The notes: a model not told the origin generated them from the sequence alone. DNA of 64,000 bases from Sphingomonas sinipercae (GCF_011302055.1 NZ_CP049871.1:764501-828500); one strand, 5' to 3'. Shown: positions 35,669 to 47,396, counted from the stretch's first letter. Made by a program: numbers and translations.

Positions 35669-36884
35669 CTTTCAGCCGAGCGTGGAAGCGCGGCTGGTCC
35701 CAGCTGGCTGAGTTGAGGATTTCGGTCAGCAATTCGGCCGCGCGAACGACTTCGGCATAACTGTTGTAGAGCGGCGCGAAGCCAAAGCGGATCAGGTTCG
35801 GCGCGCGGAAGTCGCCGATGACGCCGCCATCGATCAGGGCCTGCATGACCGCGTAGCCGTGCGGGTGGGCAAAGCTGACGTGGCTGCCGCGTGCGTCAGG
35901 TTCGCGCGGGCCGGCCAGTTCGACCTTGTCCCCGCAACCGCGCTCGACCTCCTCGATAAACAGCTGTGACAGCGCGCGTGACTTGGCCGCGACGGCGGAC
36001 ATTAGGATCCCGGAAAAGGTGTCGAGTCCGCAGTCAAGCGCGGCAAGCGCCAGGACCGACGGAGTGCCGGTCAGGTACTGGCCGATGCCATCGGCGGGCT
36101 GGTAGGATGCGCTGAACGCAAACGGATCGGCATGGCCCATCCAGCCCTGGAGCGGCGAATGCAGCTCCTTTTGCAGTTCCTCGGCGACGAACAGGAAGGC
36201 AGGCGCGCCGGGACCGCCGTTGAAATATTTATAGCCGCAGCCAACGGCGAGGTCGCAGCCGCTGCCGTTGAGGTCGAGTTCGACCGCGCCGGCGCTGTGC
36301 GAGAGGTCCCACAAGGTGAGCGCGCCGGCCGCCTTTGCGGCTGCGTTGACTGCAGCCATGTCGTACTTGGCGCCGCTGCGATAATCGACGTGCGTGAGCG
36401 TGACGACGGCGACGTCCGCATCGATGGCATCCGCAATGCCGCCCGCGGGCACGCGCCGCACTTCACAGCCGAGCAGGCTTGCAGCGCCCTCAATCACGTA
36501 AAGGTCGGTCGGGAAATTGGCGGCGTCGGTGACGATCACCCGGCGGTCGGGTCGCGCTCGAACGGCTGCGGTGAGCAACTTGAACAGGCACACTGAGGTC
36601 GAATCGGCGATCAGCAATTCGCCGTCCCTGGCGCCGACGATGGGCGCCAGCTTCGCGGCGACCCGGAACGGCGCTTCGATCCAGTCGTGCCCGGTCCAGC
36701 TGGCGATCAGGTCGTCGCCCCATTGGTGGCGGATCGTCTCGCCGACGCGGACGGCCGTCGCGACCGGCAGGGCGCCCAGCGAATTGCCGTCGAGATAGGT
36801 TTTGCCGGCCGGGAGGCGGAAGCGGTCTTTCGCGAATGCGAGCGGATCGCCGCGGTCGAGCGCGCGGGCGTCGTGCGGGGTCAC
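35661..36884 (-). CDS. kynU: Kynureninase
   Basis: Kynureninase cleaves kynurenine or 3-hydroxykynurenine to anthranilate (or 3-hydroxyanthranilate) and alanine using PLP. The 407-aa protein has [35 protein letters not shown] and the PLP-lysine motif [17 protein letters not shown]. Start GTG 36884 overlaps the dcd stop (GTGA). Kynurenine formamidase and tryptophan dioxygenase genes are not nearby, so the pathway is probably completed elsewhere. Confidence 0.95.
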   Translation of the reverse strand: MTPHDARALDRGDPLAFAKDRFRLPAGKTYLDGNSLGALPVATAVRVGETIRHQWGDDLIASWTGHDWIEAPFRVAAKLAPIVGARDGELLIADSTSVCLFKLLTAAVRARPDRRVIVTDAANFPTDLYVIEGAASLLGCEVRRVPAGGIADAIDADVAVVTLTHVDYRSGAKYDMAAVNAAAKAAGALTLWDLSHSAGAVELDLNGSGCDLAVGCGYKYFNGGPGAPAFLFVAEELQKELHSPLQGWMGHADPFAFSASYQPADGIGQYLTGTPSVLALAALDCGLDTFSGILMSAVAAKSRALSQLFIEEVERGCGDKVELAGPREPDARGSHVSFAHPHGYAVMQALIDGGVIGDFRAPNLIRFGFAPLYNSYAEVVRAAELLTEILNSASWDQPRFHARLKVT

Positions 36885-37435
36885 AGCCGGGGCAGCGTCA
36901 CGCCCCGCTGGCCCATATATTTGCCGGCACGGTCGGCGTAGCTGATCTCGCACGGCTCGTTGCCCTGCAGGAACAGGAACTGGCACGCGCCTTCATTCGC
37001 ATACACCTTGGCGGGCAACGGGGTGGTGTTGGAAAATTCCAGCGTCACATGGCCTTCCCAGCCGGGCTCCAGCGGCGTGACGTTGACGATGATTCCGCAG
37101 CGCGCATAGGTCGACTTGCCAAGGCAGATGACGAGCACGTCGCGCGGCACCCGGAAATACTCGACCGTCCGCGCCAGGGCGAAGCTGTTGGGCGGAATGA
37201 CGCATACGTCGGTCTTGCGGTCGACGAAGCTGTTGGCGGCGAAATCCTTGGGGTCGACGATGGCGCTGTCGACGTTGGTGAAAATCTTGAAATCATCGGA
37301 CACGCGCGCGTCGTACCCATAGGAGGACAGGCCGTAGCTGATGCAGCCGTCGCGGCGCTGTCCCTCGACGAAGGGCTCGATCATCGCGTGGTTTTGCGCC
37401 TGTTCGCGAATCCAGCGGTCGGAAAGAATGGCCAT
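36881..37435 (-). CDS. dcd: dCTP deaminase
   Basis: Converts dCTP to dUTP for thymidylate synthesis. The 184-aa protein starts [11 protein letters not shown] and contains [35 protein letters not shown] with the catalytic Glu and [17 protein letters not shown]. The frame continues upstream for 519 codons antisense to dnaB, which is a GC-rich artefact. It is divergent from dnaB across a 162-nt spacer with two DnaA-box-like sites. Confidence 0.96.
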   Translation of the reverse strand: MAILSDRWIREQAQNHAMIEPFVEGQRRDGCISYGLSSYGYDARVSDDFKIFTNVDSAIVDPKDFAANSFVDRKTDVCVIPPNSFALARTVEYFRVPRDVLVICLGKSTYARCGIIVNVTPLEPGWEGHVTLEFSNTTPLPAKVYANEGACQFLFLQGNEPCEISYADRAGKYMGQRGVTLPRL

Positions 37436-37489
37436 GCTCCGCTGCCTAACCGGCGGCTTCCCGCCCTTCAATTTGGGCCAGATTATTTC

Positions 37490-37539
37490 TGTGGATGAGG
37501 CGGGCGGCTGAAAACTGCCGGATTCACATGCTATCCACA
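37490..37539. promoter_or_regulatory. Two inverted DnaA-box-like nonamers between dcd and dnaB
   Basis: TGTGGATGA (37490-37498) and CTATCCACA (37531-37539) each match the DnaA consensus TTATCCACA, read on opposite strands, at 8 of 9 positions. They lie in the divergent spacer, 60-110 nt before the dnaB ATG. DnaA control of dnaB or dcd is a plausible reading; two single-mismatch sites in 162 nt could also be chance. Confidence 0.4.
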
Positions 37540-37597
37540 GGCGTGCTATGTTTGTTCTCGTTTGGCGCGGGCGAAAGCATCCGCCTAGGACAAGCGC

Positions 37598-39088
37598 ATG
37601 GCAGAAATCGTACGTATCGCTGGGGCCGCCGAGCCCGTCGCACCATCCCTTCCGCAGAATGTCGAGGCGGAGGCGGCGCTGCTTGGCGCAATGATGATCG
37701 ACAACCGGCTGGTCGAGGATATCGGCCTTAAGCTGAAGTCGCATCATTTCTTTGAGCCGCTGCACGGCCGTATCTACGATTCGATTCTTCGGCTGACCGA
37801 CAAGAATATGGTCGCCAACCCGGTCACCCTGCGGCCGATGTTCGATGGCGACGAAGCGATGAAGGAGGTCGGGGGCGCGGCTTACCTGGCGCAGCTCACC
37901 GGCTCCGGCGCGGCCATCATCGGCGCCAAGGATTTCGCCCAGCAGATCTACGACCTGGCGCTGCTTCGCGCGCTCATCGGGGTTGGCCGCGAACTGGTCG
38001 AAAGCGCGCTCGACACCAGCGAGGAAGTGGCCCCGCTCGAGCAGATCGAGAAAGCCGAAACCGAACTTTACAAGGTCGCCGAAGAGGGTGGCGCGGAAGG
38101 TAAGGCCAAGTCCTTCGCCGAAGCCACCAAGACCGCACTTCAGACGGCCGAGCGCGCGCTTAACAGCGGCGGCCACCTGTCGGGCATCACCACCGGCCTC
38201 GACAGCATCAACGCCAAGATCGGCGGCCTGCACAAGTCCGACCTTATCATCGTCGCCGGCCGACCGGGCATGGGCAAGAGCTCGCTTGCCACCAACTGGG
38301 CGTTTGCGGCGGCGCAGCGCTTCCTTCGCGATTCCGAAGACGGGATCGAGCCGGGCAAGGGCGCCGGTGCCCCGGTCGCGCTTTTCAGCCTCGAAATGTC
38401 GGCCGACCAGCTGGCGACGCGTATCCTTGCCGAGCAGTCGGGGATCAGTTCCGAGAGCCTGCGCATGGGCAAGATCAGCCAGCAGGAATTCCGCTCGCTT
38501 GCCCGGGCCGCCGGAGAGCTTGAGAGCCTTCCACTGTACATCGACGACACGCCCGGCCTGACGATCGCGGCGCTTCGCGCCCGCGCCCGCCGGCTGAAGC
38601 GGCAGAAGAACATCGGCGTGGTCATCGTCGATTACCTGCAACTGCTCCAAGGCACCGGTCGCGGCGGTGCAAGCGAGAACCGAGTGCAGGAAATCTCGGA
38701 GATCAGCCGTGGCCTCAAGCAGCTGGCGAAAGAGCTCGACGTTCCGGTCATCGCGCTGTCGCAGCTCAGCCGCGCGGTCGAACAGCGCGAAGACAAGCGC
38801 CCGCAGCTTTCGGACCTGCGCGAATCGGGCTCGATCGAGCAGGACGCGGACATGGTCATGTTCATCTATCGCGAGGATTATTACCTCGCTTCCCGCCAGC
38901 CCGCCGATGATCACCCGGACTTCCCGGCCTGGCAGGAGGAGATGGGCCGGGTCTACGGCCTCGCCGAACTGATTGTCGCCAAGCAGCGGCACGGCGCCAC
39001 CGGCAAGGTGCGGATGAAGTTCGATGCCCGCATCACCCGGTTCAGCGACCTGGTTGAAGATGCCTATCTGCCGGAGCAGCGCGGCTAG
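37598..39088 (+). CDS. dnaB: Replicative DNA helicase DnaB
   Basis: The 496-aa hexameric helicase opens the fork ahead of DNA polymerase. It has the N-terminal primase-interacting domain ([20 protein letters not shown]), linker, and RecA-like domain with Walker [31 protein letters not shown] (Walker B region) and [17 protein letters not shown]. Slightly longer than E. coli DnaB owing to an insertion near 240 ([18 protein letters not shown]), common in alphaproteobacteria. No intein. Confidence 0.97.
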   Translation: MAEIVRIAGAAEPVAPSLPQNVEAEAALLGAMMIDNRLVEDIGLKLKSHHFFEPLHGRIYDSILRLTDKNMVANPVTLRPMFDGDEAMKEVGGAAYLAQLTGSGAAIIGAKDFAQQIYDLALLRALIGVGRELVESALDTSEEVAPLEQIEKAETELYKVAEEGGAEGKAKSFAEATKTALQTAERALNSGGHLSGITTGLDSINAKIGGLHKSDLIIVAGRPGMGKSSLATNWAFAAAQRFLRDSEDGIEPGKGAGAPVALFSLEMSADQLATRILAEQSGISSESLRMGKISQQEFRSLARAAGELESLPLYIDDTPGLTIAALRARARRLKRQKNIGVVIVDYLQLLQGTGRGGASENRVQEISEISRGLKQLAKELDVPVIALSQLSRAVEQREDKRPQLSDLRESGSIEQDADMVMFIYREDYYLASRQPADDHPDFPAWQEEMGRVYGLAELIVAKQRHGATGKVRMKFDARITRFSDLVEDAYLPEQRG

Positions 39089-39123
39089 CCACGGTTGCGC
39101 TTGGCCAGCGATGGAATAAGGGA

Positions 39124-39141
39124 GCGGCAGGATCCTGCCGC
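39124..39141. promoter_or_regulatory. 18-bp perfect palindrome just upstream of lpdA
   Basis: GCGGCAGGATCCTGCCGC is fully self-complementary and ends 14 nt before the lpdA ATG, in the 67-nt gap after dnaB. It could be an operator or an RNA hairpin affecting lpdA translation. No T-run follows, so it is not an intrinsic terminator. Confidence 0.55.
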
Positions 39142-39155
39142 AACCGGAGCATTAC

Positions 39156-40568
39156 ATGGCCGACCAGTTTGACGTGATTGTCCTTGGGTCGGGGCCGGGC
39201 GGATATGTCGCGGCGATCAGAGCGTCGCAGCTGGGCTTGAAGACCGCGATCGTCGAGCGGGAGCTGCTCGGCGGTATTTGCCTTAACTGGGGCTGCATTC
39301 CGACCAAGGCATTGCTGCGGTCGGCCGAAGTGTTTCACCAGATGCAAAATGCGGGTGCTTACGGGCTGTCGGCAGGGGGCGCGAGCTTCGACCTGGCCAA
39401 GGTCGTCCAGCGCAGCCGGGGCGTTGCCAAGCAGCTCAATCAGGGCGTCACGCACCTGATGAAGAAGAACAAGATTGACGTCCACATGGGTCAGGGCAAG
39501 CTGGCCGGGAAGGGCAAGCTGACGGTCACCGCCGAGGGCAAGTCGAGCGAGCTCCAGGCCAAGCATATTATCGTCGCGACGGGCGCGCGGGCGCGCGAGC
39601 TGCCGTTTGCAAAGGCCGACGGGAAGCGCATCTGGACCTATCGCACCGCGATGACCCCGCCGGAAATGCCGACCGAATTGCTGGTCATCGGATCCGGCGC
39701 GATCGGGATCGAATTCGCCAGCTTCTACAGCGACCTGGGCGCCAAGGTTACGGTGGTCGAAATGCTCGACCGGGTCGTCCCGGTCGAGGATAGCGAGGTT
39801 AGCGACTTCCTCGCCAAGCAGCTCAAGAAGCAGGGCATGACCCTGCTGACCAAGGCCGGCGTCGAAAGCCTAAAGGCCGATGGGACCGGGGTCGCGGCGA
39901 CGATCAAGACCAGCGACGGCAAGGCCGCCGAGCACCGCTTCAGCCATGCCATCGTTGCCGTCGGGATCGTTCCCAACATCGAGAATATCGGGGTTGAGGA
40001 GCTCGGCCTGAAGACCACGAAGGGCCACATCGACACCGACGAGCATTGTCGGACCAACGTCCCGGGCGTGTGGGCCATCGGCGACGTTACCGCACCGCCC
40101 TGGCTTGCCCACAAGGCCAGCCACGAAGGCGTGATCGCGGCGGAGGCCATCGCGAAGGAATTGGGCAACACGGACGCGCATCCGCACGCGATGGATGCCA
40201 GGAATATCCCCGGCTGCACCTATTGCCGCCCGCAGGTGGCGTCGGTCGGTTACACCGAAGCCGCGGCCAAGGCGGCGGGCTTCGAGGTAAAGGTCGGCAA
40301 GTTCCCGTTTATCGGCAACGGCAAGGCCATCGCCTTGGGCGAGCCGGAAGGCTTCATTAAGACGGTGTTCGACGCCAAAACCGGCGAGTTGCTTGGCGCA
40401 CATATGGTCGGGGCGGAGGTGACGGAGCTCATTCACGGCTACACCCTCGGCAAGACGGCGGAGCTGGTCGAACAGGACTTCTTCCAGACCGTCTATCCAC
40501 ACCCGACGCTAAGCGAAATGCTGCACGAAAGCGCGCTGATGGCGTACGGCCGAGTCATTCACGTTTGA
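39156..40568 (+). CDS. lpdA: Dihydrolipoyl dehydrogenase (E3)
   Basis: The 470-aa flavoprotein reoxidises lipoyl groups of 2-oxoacid dehydrogenase complexes. FAD-binding VIVLGSGPGGYVAAIRAS, the redox-active disulfide GGICLNWGCIPTKALLR, NAD-binding LLVIGSGAIGIEFASFY, and the C-terminal His-Glu dyad YPHPTLSEMLHE are all present. The E1 and E2 genes are not in the window, so which complex it serves (pyruvate, 2-oxoglutarate or branched-chain) cannot be stated. Confidence 0.96.
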   Translation: MADQFDVIVLGSGPGGYVAAIRASQLGLKTAIVERELLGGICLNWGCIPTKALLRSAEVFHQMQNAGAYGLSAGGASFDLAKVVQRSRGVAKQLNQGVTHLMKKNKIDVHMGQGKLAGKGKLTVTAEGKSSELQAKHIIVATGARARELPFAKADGKRIWTYRTAMTPPEMPTELLVIGSGAIGIEFASFYSDLGAKVTVVEMLDRVVPVEDSEVSDFLAKQLKKQGMTLLTKAGVESLKADGTGVAATIKTSDGKAAEHRFSHAIVAVGIVPNIENIGVEELGLKTTKGHIDTDEHCRTNVPGVWAIGDVTAPPWLAHKASHEGVIAAEAIAKELGNTDAHPHAMDARNIPGCTYCRPQVASVGYTEAAAKAAGFEVKVGKFPFIGNGKAIALGEPEGFIKTVFDAKTGELLGAHMVGAEVTELIHGYTLGKTAELVEQDFFQTVYPHPTLSEMLHESALMAYGRVIHV

Positions 40569-40582
40569 AACAGGGGAATAAG

Positions 40583-41887
40583 ATGAAGCGGTATCTGGCA
40601 GTTGCCTTGGCGACGCTTCTTTCATCGACTGTCTCGAGCGCGGCGACCCTGGTCACCGCGGACCGGATGCTCGATGTCCAGACCGGGCGCTATGTGGCTA
40701 ACCCGGCAATCCTGATTGGCGACGATGGCCGGATTCAGCAGGTCGGCACCCTTGCGGCGATCCAGGTGCCGGCGGGCACGAAGACGATCAGCCTGCCGGG
40801 CGAGACGCTCCTGCCCGGATTGATCGACATGCACACGCACCTCGGGCCGGCCGATATCGGCGGGTACCGGTTCCTTGAATATACCGACCGCTTCTGGCCG
40901 ATCGTCGCCGTCGGGACCGCGCGGCAGATGCTTGACGCAGGGTTCACGACCATCCGCGTCGTCGGTTCGGAAGGTTGGACGGACGTCGGCCTGAAGCAGG
41001 CGATCGAGGCCGGCTATGCGGTGGGTCCGCGGATCGTTCCGGCCGGGCACGCCCTCGGCGCGACCGGCGGGCATTGCGACGACACCTATCTGCCGCCGAG
41101 CCTCCAGAAAAAGGTCAAGGAAGAAGGGATCGGCGATACGCCGGATGAGCTGAAGTACCAGGTCCGGCGTCAGCGAAAGTTCGGCGCCGAGGTGATCAAG
41201 GTGTGCGCGACCGGCGGCGTCTTCTCGCGCGGCGACACGCCGGGCCAGCAGCAGCTTACCGAAAGTGAGCTTCGCGGGATTGCCGATGAAGCCCATATGG
41301 CCGGGATGCGAGTGGCGGCGCACGCCCACGGCGCGGACGGGATCAACGCTTCGATCCGGGCCGGCATCGACACGATCGAGCATGCCAGCTTGCTGAACGA
41401 CGAAAGCATCCGCCTGGCGAAGGCGCGCGCGCGGCCGGTGTGGTTTTCGATGGACATCAAGAATACCGACTACACGCAGGCGGAGGGCAAGAAGAACGGC
41501 ACCCTGGAGGAGAACATCCGCAAGGACCGGGAAATCGGCCAGATCCAGCGCGACAACTTCCGCAAGGCGCACCGCGCCGGCGTGCGCATGGTATTCGGGT
41601 CTGACGCCGGGGTCATGCCGCACTGGATGGTGCCGCAGCAGTTCGCCACGATGGTCGAATATGGGATGACCCCGCTCGAGGCGATCCGGGCCGCGACGAT
41701 CAACGCCGCCGAGGCGCTTGGCCGCAACGACGTCGGCGCGATCCAGCCGGACCGGATGGGCGACATTATCGCCGTGCGCGGCGATCCGCTGCGCGATGTC
41801 CGCGTTCTCGAGCGGGTCGACGCCGTGATCAAGGGCGGCGAGTTGATCCCAGGCAGCAAGGCGCGAGCGACAACCCCGGCACAATGA
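40583..41887 (+). CDS. Exported imidazolonepropionase-like amidohydrolase (M38-type)
   Basis: A 434-aa protein with a signal peptide (MKRYLAVALATLLSSTVSSA). The metal-dependent hydrolase motifs are LLPGLIDMHTHLG (HxH), the carboxylated Lys region EVIKVCATGGVFS, AAHAHG, IEHAS and the Asp of GSDAGVMPHW. Exported sphingomonad relatives include Xaa-Pro/Xaa-Arg dipeptidases and ochratoxinase-like enzymes. ATG 40583 after AGGGGA. It starts 14 nt after lpdA and its stop overlaps the CDF gene start. Confidence 0.9.
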   Translation: MKRYLAVALATLLSSTVSSAATLVTADRMLDVQTGRYVANPAILIGDDGRIQQVGTLAAIQVPAGTKTISLPGETLLPGLIDMHTHLGPADIGGYRFLEYTDRFWPIVAVGTARQMLDAGFTTIRVVGSEGWTDVGLKQAIEAGYAVGPRIVPAGHALGATGGHCDDTYLPPSLQKKVKEEGIGDTPDELKYQVRRQRKFGAEVIKVCATGGVFSRGDTPGQQQLTESELRGIADEAHMAGMRVAAHAHGADGINASIRAGIDTIEHASLLNDESIRLAKARARPVWFSMDIKNTDYTQAEGKKNGTLEENIRKDREIGQIQRDNFRKAHRAGVRMVFGSDAGVMPHWMVPQQFATMVEYGMTPLEAIRAATINAAEALGRNDVGAIQPDRMGDIIAVRGDPLRDVRVLERVDAVIKGGELIPGSKARATTPAQ

Positions 41888-42834
41888 GCGCGGTTTCCGA
41901 AGGGCACCATAGCAACCGCACACTGCTGATCGCGTTCGCGGCCAACCTTGGCGTGGCCGTGGCCAAGTTCGTGGCGGCCGCGATCACCGGATCGTCAGCG
42001 ATGCTGACGGAGGGGATCCACAGCGTCGTCGATTCCTTCAACCAGCTCCTCCTAATCTACGGCCGACACCGGGCGAAGAAGCCCGCGGACGCGATCCACC
42101 CGTTCGGTCACGGGCGGGAAATCTACTTTTGGAGCTTCGTCGTCGCGGTCATGGTGTTCGCGCTGGGCGCCGGCGTTTCGATCTACGAAGGCATATTGCA
42201 CATCGCTAATCCGGAAGAGCCGGTCACGCCGATCGTTGCCTACGTGGTGCTCGGGGCCGCCTTCCTGCTCGAGGGATGGTCGACCATCGCGGCCTTCAAT
42301 GAGTTCAAGCAATCGAAGGGACGGCTCGGCTGGATTAGCGCGATCCGCAGCTCGAAGGATCCGCCCACCTTCATCGTCCTGCTTGAAAACGGCGCCGCAA
42401 TGGCCGGAATCGTCGCCGCCGGCATCGGCGTGTTTGCCACGGAAATTACCGGCAATCCGCTTTACGATGGTGTCGCCTCGGTCGTCATCGGCGGCATTCT
42501 GGCCGTTACCGCCTTCGTCCTCGCGATTGAATCGAAGGGCCTGCTGATTGGCGAGGCCGCGGATCTTGAATTGGTCGAGGACATCCGCAGGTTGGTAGAG
42601 GGCTGCGAGGGCATCGTCGGCGTCGGCGACGTGCTGACGGTACATTCTGCGCCGGATCAGATCACGGTAATGGTCAGCGTCGATTTCGATGACACCATTT
42701 CGGCCGGCCAAGTCGAACGGATCGTCGACGGCGTGGAGGTCGAAGCGTCCCGCCGATGGCCGCAAATCCGGCGGTTCTTCATCCGTCCGCAGCAAGGGGC
42801 CCGCGAACAGTCGATCATTGCTCGCACTCAGTGA
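41884..42834 (+). CDS. Cation diffusion facilitator metal transporter
   Basis: A 316-aa membrane protein with six helices. The CDF metal site shows as MLTEGIHSVVDSFNQLLL in helix II (His/Asp) with a second HxxxD-type region in the helix V area. HPFGHGREIYFWSF is the typical loop after helix II, and a cytosolic ferredoxin-like domain (~225-300) follows. These export zinc, iron, manganese or cobalt by proton antiport. The start overlaps the amidohydrolase stop (ATGA). The metal cannot be assigned. Confidence 0.92.
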   Translation: MSAVSEGHHSNRTLLIAFAANLGVAVAKFVAAAITGSSAMLTEGIHSVVDSFNQLLLIYGRHRAKKPADAIHPFGHGREIYFWSFVVAVMVFALGAGVSIYEGILHIANPEEPVTPIVAYVVLGAAFLLEGWSTIAAFNEFKQSKGRLGWISAIRSSKDPPTFIVLLENGAAMAGIVAAGIGVFATEITGNPLYDGVASVVIGGILAVTAFVLAIESKGLLIGEAADLELVEDIRRLVEGCEGIVGVGDVLTVHSAPDQITVMVSVDFDDTISAGQVERIVDGVEVEASRRWPQIRRFFIRPQQGAREQSIIARTQ

Positions 42835-42909
42835 GTAAGGGTCGAGAGGAACGCCTTGACCCGCTTGCGGTTTGACGTTCGACGACTCGAGTAATTAAGG
42901 AATGAAGGA

Positions 42910-43161
42910 ATGCGTTTTTGGACGCTTGCCATGCTTGCGCTGGCGGTCGGTGGCTGCAGCAACGACGACTCCGGCACCGATCTGGCGCCAGGCAGGAACG
43001 ACCTGAGCTCAGCGGAAATCGACGCTGCGCTCGGACCTGCGGACCAGGCCGCGATAAACGACCTCGCCCCGCAGAACAGCGTCGAGGGCGATGCCCCCTC
43101 GAACGAAGCTGGGACGAAGACGACCGACGATGGCTCGGCGCCGAACGAGGAGGAATTGTGA
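42910..43161 (+). CDS. Small hypothetical lipoprotein
   Basis: An 83-aa protein with a clear lipobox (MRFWTLAMLALAVGGCSND). The remainder is acidic and Asn/Ala-rich with no recognisable domain. ATG 42910 is preceded by GAAGGA. Its stop overlaps the start of the cupin gene (TGATG), so the two are translationally coupled; a link between them is not apparent from sequence. Confidence 0.78.
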   Translation: MRFWTLAMLALAVGGCSNDDSGTDLAPGRNDLSSAEIDAALGPADQAAINDLAPQNSVEGDAPSNEAGTKTTDDGSAPNEEEL

Positions 43162-43565
43162 TGAAGCGCGGCTACTGCGACAACATCGACAAGGTGACGG
43201 TGGAGAACGAGGATTTCCGCCGGGTACTCTACACCGGCAACCACCTGCAGCTGGTGCTTATGACGCTCCAGCCGGGCGACGAAATCGGCGAGGAAGTCCA
43301 CGAGGATCGCGACCAGTTTTTCCGGATCGAGGAAGGCGAGGGTGCGATCGATATCGACGGCAAGGAGAATCGCGTCGAGGACGACTTTGCCGTCATCGTG
43401 CCGGCGGGTGCACGGCACAATGTCCGTAACACTGGCTCACGCCTGCTGCGGCTATACACCATCTACGGCCCGCCCGAGCACAAGGACGGGATCGTTCAAT
43501 CTACCAAGGAAGAGGCCGACCGCCGCCATCCCCACGAAGAGTGGCACGGCGAGACGACCGAGTAG
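43161..43565 (+). CDS. Cupin-domain protein
   Basis: A 134-aa single-domain cupin. Motif 1 is GEEVHEDRDQFFRIEEGEG (metal ligands His and Glu) and motif 2 is VIVPAGARHNVRN. The C-terminal TKEEADRRHPHEEWHGE is charged. Similar short cupins are annotated as mannose-6-phosphate isomerase-like, but the fold alone does not give an activity. Coupled to the preceding lipoprotein gene by TGATG. Confidence 0.88.
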   Translation: MKRGYCDNIDKVTVENEDFRRVLYTGNHLQLVLMTLQPGDEIGEEVHEDRDQFFRIEEGEGAIDIDGKENRVEDDFAVIVPAGARHNVRNTGSRLLRLYTIYGPPEHKDGIVQSTKEEADRRHPHEEWHGETTE

Positions 43566-43612
43566 GAGCCCAGCGGGCGCGCGCGCCGGCTGGTCTCCGG
43601 ATCGGGCGGCAA

Positions 43613-43831
43613 TTACTTGGCTTTTTCAGGCCGAACGACGATTACGCCTTCCTGCGCCCACTGAGCCTTCGTCTTGCATTCCGACTGACGAATGCGACTG
43701 CCGACGATGGGGTCGTACGACAGGCAGATTTTCTTTTCGGCCTGATTGGCCGGCTTGGAGGCGGGAGCTTGGCCGGCGCCCGCGAGCGCGAACGTACCGG
43801 CGCTCATCGCGACCAGAAGAGTGTTGATCAT
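43613..43831 (-). CDS. Small secreted protein with Cys-x(15)-Cys-Lys-Thr motif
   Basis: A 72-aa protein with a signal peptide (MINTLLVAMSAGTFALAGAG). The mature part carries ICLSYDPIVGSRIRQSECKT followed by KAQWAQEG. Short exported sphingomonad proteins with a Cys, a Gly-Ser/Thr-Arg turn and a Cys-x-Thr-x-x-Trp ending recur, but no function is established to my knowledge. ATG 43831 follows AAGGAG. It is on the minus strand, between the cupin gene and the str operon. Confidence 0.8.
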   Translation of the reverse strand: MINTLLVAMSAGTFALAGAGQAPASKPANQAEKKICLSYDPIVGSRIRQSECKTKAQWAQEGVIVVRPEKAK

Positions 43832-44228
43832 GTCAGTTCTCCTTGCTCTGGTTTGAGCCGCGCCAATTTGCGGCACCTGGGCCGGCATGGGCAGCGCCGT
43901 TCGACCGGCTGTACAAGGGCGTCGACAAGGTCCCTTTGTCGGTTTGTCGGGGCCGTTCGTCGTTCATCGAAGCCACCGGCCGCGTCGGTGGTTACCGTCG
44001 ACACGGCTACTCGCTGGTCGAGGCAAACGATTGACCGCTGCGGGCTCGCCCGCTATGTGCCCGCCCGTCCAAGTGCCAGCGAGTGATCGCTCCACCGGAC
44101 GCAAGAGCTGAACATTGCTCAGTGACGTGAAGGCCGGCTGGCCGAAAGGTTGGCCGCAAGCCTTCGCGCTTTTCATGTTGAGCAAAGTAACCGCCGGGGC
44201 TTCCGGCACAGAAAAGGTGAAGGGCTTC
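43832..44228. other. Gene-free spacer ahead of the str operon
   Basis: The ~400-nt stretch between the small secreted gene and rpsL holds no convincing gene. A 63-codon frame at 43843-44034 lacks a ribosome-binding site and family likeness. The only recognisable signal is a candidate promoter at 44031-44059, which leaves a leader of about 160 nt before rpsL. Within it the stretch around 44130-44165 (GGCTGGCC...GGTTGGCC) can form only a weak hairpin. Confidence 0.6.
44031..44059 (+). promoter_or_regulatory. Candidate sigma-70 promoter of the rpsL-rpsG-fusA-tuf operon
   Basis: TTGACC (44031-44036) and TATGTG (44054-44059) are separated by exactly 17 nt, giving a start near 44066 and a leader of about 160 nt. 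The TTGAC-type -35 is the strong element of alphaproteobacterial housekeeping promoters. Pattern-based only. Confidence 0.55.
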
Positions 44229-44600
44229 ATGCCAACGATTAACCAGCTGATCCGCAAGGGTCGCGAACCGCAGAAGGCCAAATCGAAGGTCCCTGCGATG
44301 GAGCAGAATCCGCAGAAGCGCGGCGTCTGCACCCGCGTTTACACGACGACCCCGAAGAAGCCGAACTCGGCTTTGCGCAAGGTGGCCAAGGTTCGCCTGA
44401 CCAACCAGCGCGAAGTGATCAGCTACATCCCCGGTGAAGGCCACAACCTGCAGGAGCACAGCGTCGTGCTGATCCGCGGCGGCCGTGTGCGCGACCTTCC
44501 GGGCGTGCGTTACCACGTGCTTCGCGGCGTCCTCGACACGCAGGGCGTGAAGGACCGCAAGCAGTCCCGTTCGAAGTACGGCGCCAAGCGTCCGAAGTAA
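44229..44600 (+). CDS. rpsL: 30S ribosomal protein S12
   Basis: S12 lies at the decoding centre. The 123-aa protein starts [15 protein letters not shown] and contains [18 protein letters not shown] and [17 protein letters not shown], the two loops where streptomycin-resistance substitutions occur. Both show the ordinary Lys residues. The frame is open further upstream (to 44115) without homology. First gene of the str operon. Confidence 0.98.
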   Translation: MPTINQLIRKGREPQKAKSKVPAMEQNPQKRGVCTRVYTTTPKKPNSALRKVAKVRLTNQREVISYIPGEGHNLQEHSVVLIRGGRVRDLPGVRYHVLRGVLDTQGVKDRKQSRSKYGAKRPK

Positions 44601-44657
44601 TTTGACGAGTAAGCCCCGAGGGAATCTCGGACCCGGCTGAAGAGAAAGGAACACCCA

Positions 44658-45128
44658 ATGTCCCGTCGTCGTCGCCCAGAAAAGCGCGAAATCCTGCCCG
44701 ATCCCAAGTTTGGCGATCTGGTCCTGTCGAAGTTCATGAACAGCGTCATGCTCGACGGCAAGAAGTCCGTCGCCGAAAGCATCGTCTACGGTGCGCTCGA
44801 CAATGTCGAAGCGCGCCTGAAGAAGGAGCCGCTGTCGGTCTTCCATGACGCGCTCAACAACATCAAGCCGGGCATCGAAGTCCGCAGTCGCCGCGTCGGC
44901 GGTGCGACCTATCAGGTCCCGGTCGAAGTCCGCACCGAGCGGGCCCAGGCATTGGCCATCCGCTGGCTGATCACCGCCGCCCGTGCGCGGTCGGAAAAGA
45001 CCATGGCCGGCCGCCTGTCGGGCGAGCTGATGGACGCCTCGCAGAACCGTGGCAACGCGGTGAAGAAGCGCGAAGACACGCACCGCATGGCCGAAGCGAA
45101 CCGCGCCTTCAGCCACTATCGCTGGTAA
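44658..45128 (+). CDS. rpsG: 30S ribosomal protein S7
   Basis: The 156-aa S7 nucleates assembly of the 30S head. [33 protein letters not shown] and the C-terminal [18 protein letters not shown] are characteristic. AAAGGAA precedes the start. It is followed by a 103-nt spacer containing an imperfect GC-rich hairpin (45186-45208) before fusA. Confidence 0.98.
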   Translation: MSRRRRPEKREILPDPKFGDLVLSKFMNSVMLDGKKSVAESIVYGALDNVEARLKKEPLSVFHDALNNIKPGIEVRSRRVGGATYQVPVEVRTERAQALAIRWLITAARARSEKTMAGRLSGELMDASQNRGNAVKKREDTHRMAEANRAFSHYRW

Positions 45129-45231
45129 CAATTCTCCCGGCTGCCGCCCACGGGTGGCACCGGTAAATTTCATACCTATATCAAGGGGGTCCGGCCCGGC
45201 CGGTCCCCTACATCGCTAAGGAAACCGACAA

Positions 45232-47325
<2,094 letters not shown>

Positions 47326-47396
47326 CCTTAATTTTGTAGCTATGGGCGCGCTCGCATTGGGCGGGCCGCCCGATTTCAACACAGAAGAGGCGTATA

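Noticed and set aside
37436..38992. Long minus-strand open frame continuing upstream of dcd, antisense to dnaB
   Set aside because: It is a GC-rich shadow. Family similarity starts only at the dcd ATG 37435, and the plus strand encodes a full DnaB.
43843..44034. 63-codon frame upstream of rpsL
   Set aside because: No ribosome-binding site, no homology, and the candidate str promoter overlaps its end.
44007..45173. 388-codon minus-strand frame covering rpsL and rpsG
   Set aside because: Opposes two universally conserved ribosomal genes; no ribosome-binding site or domain.
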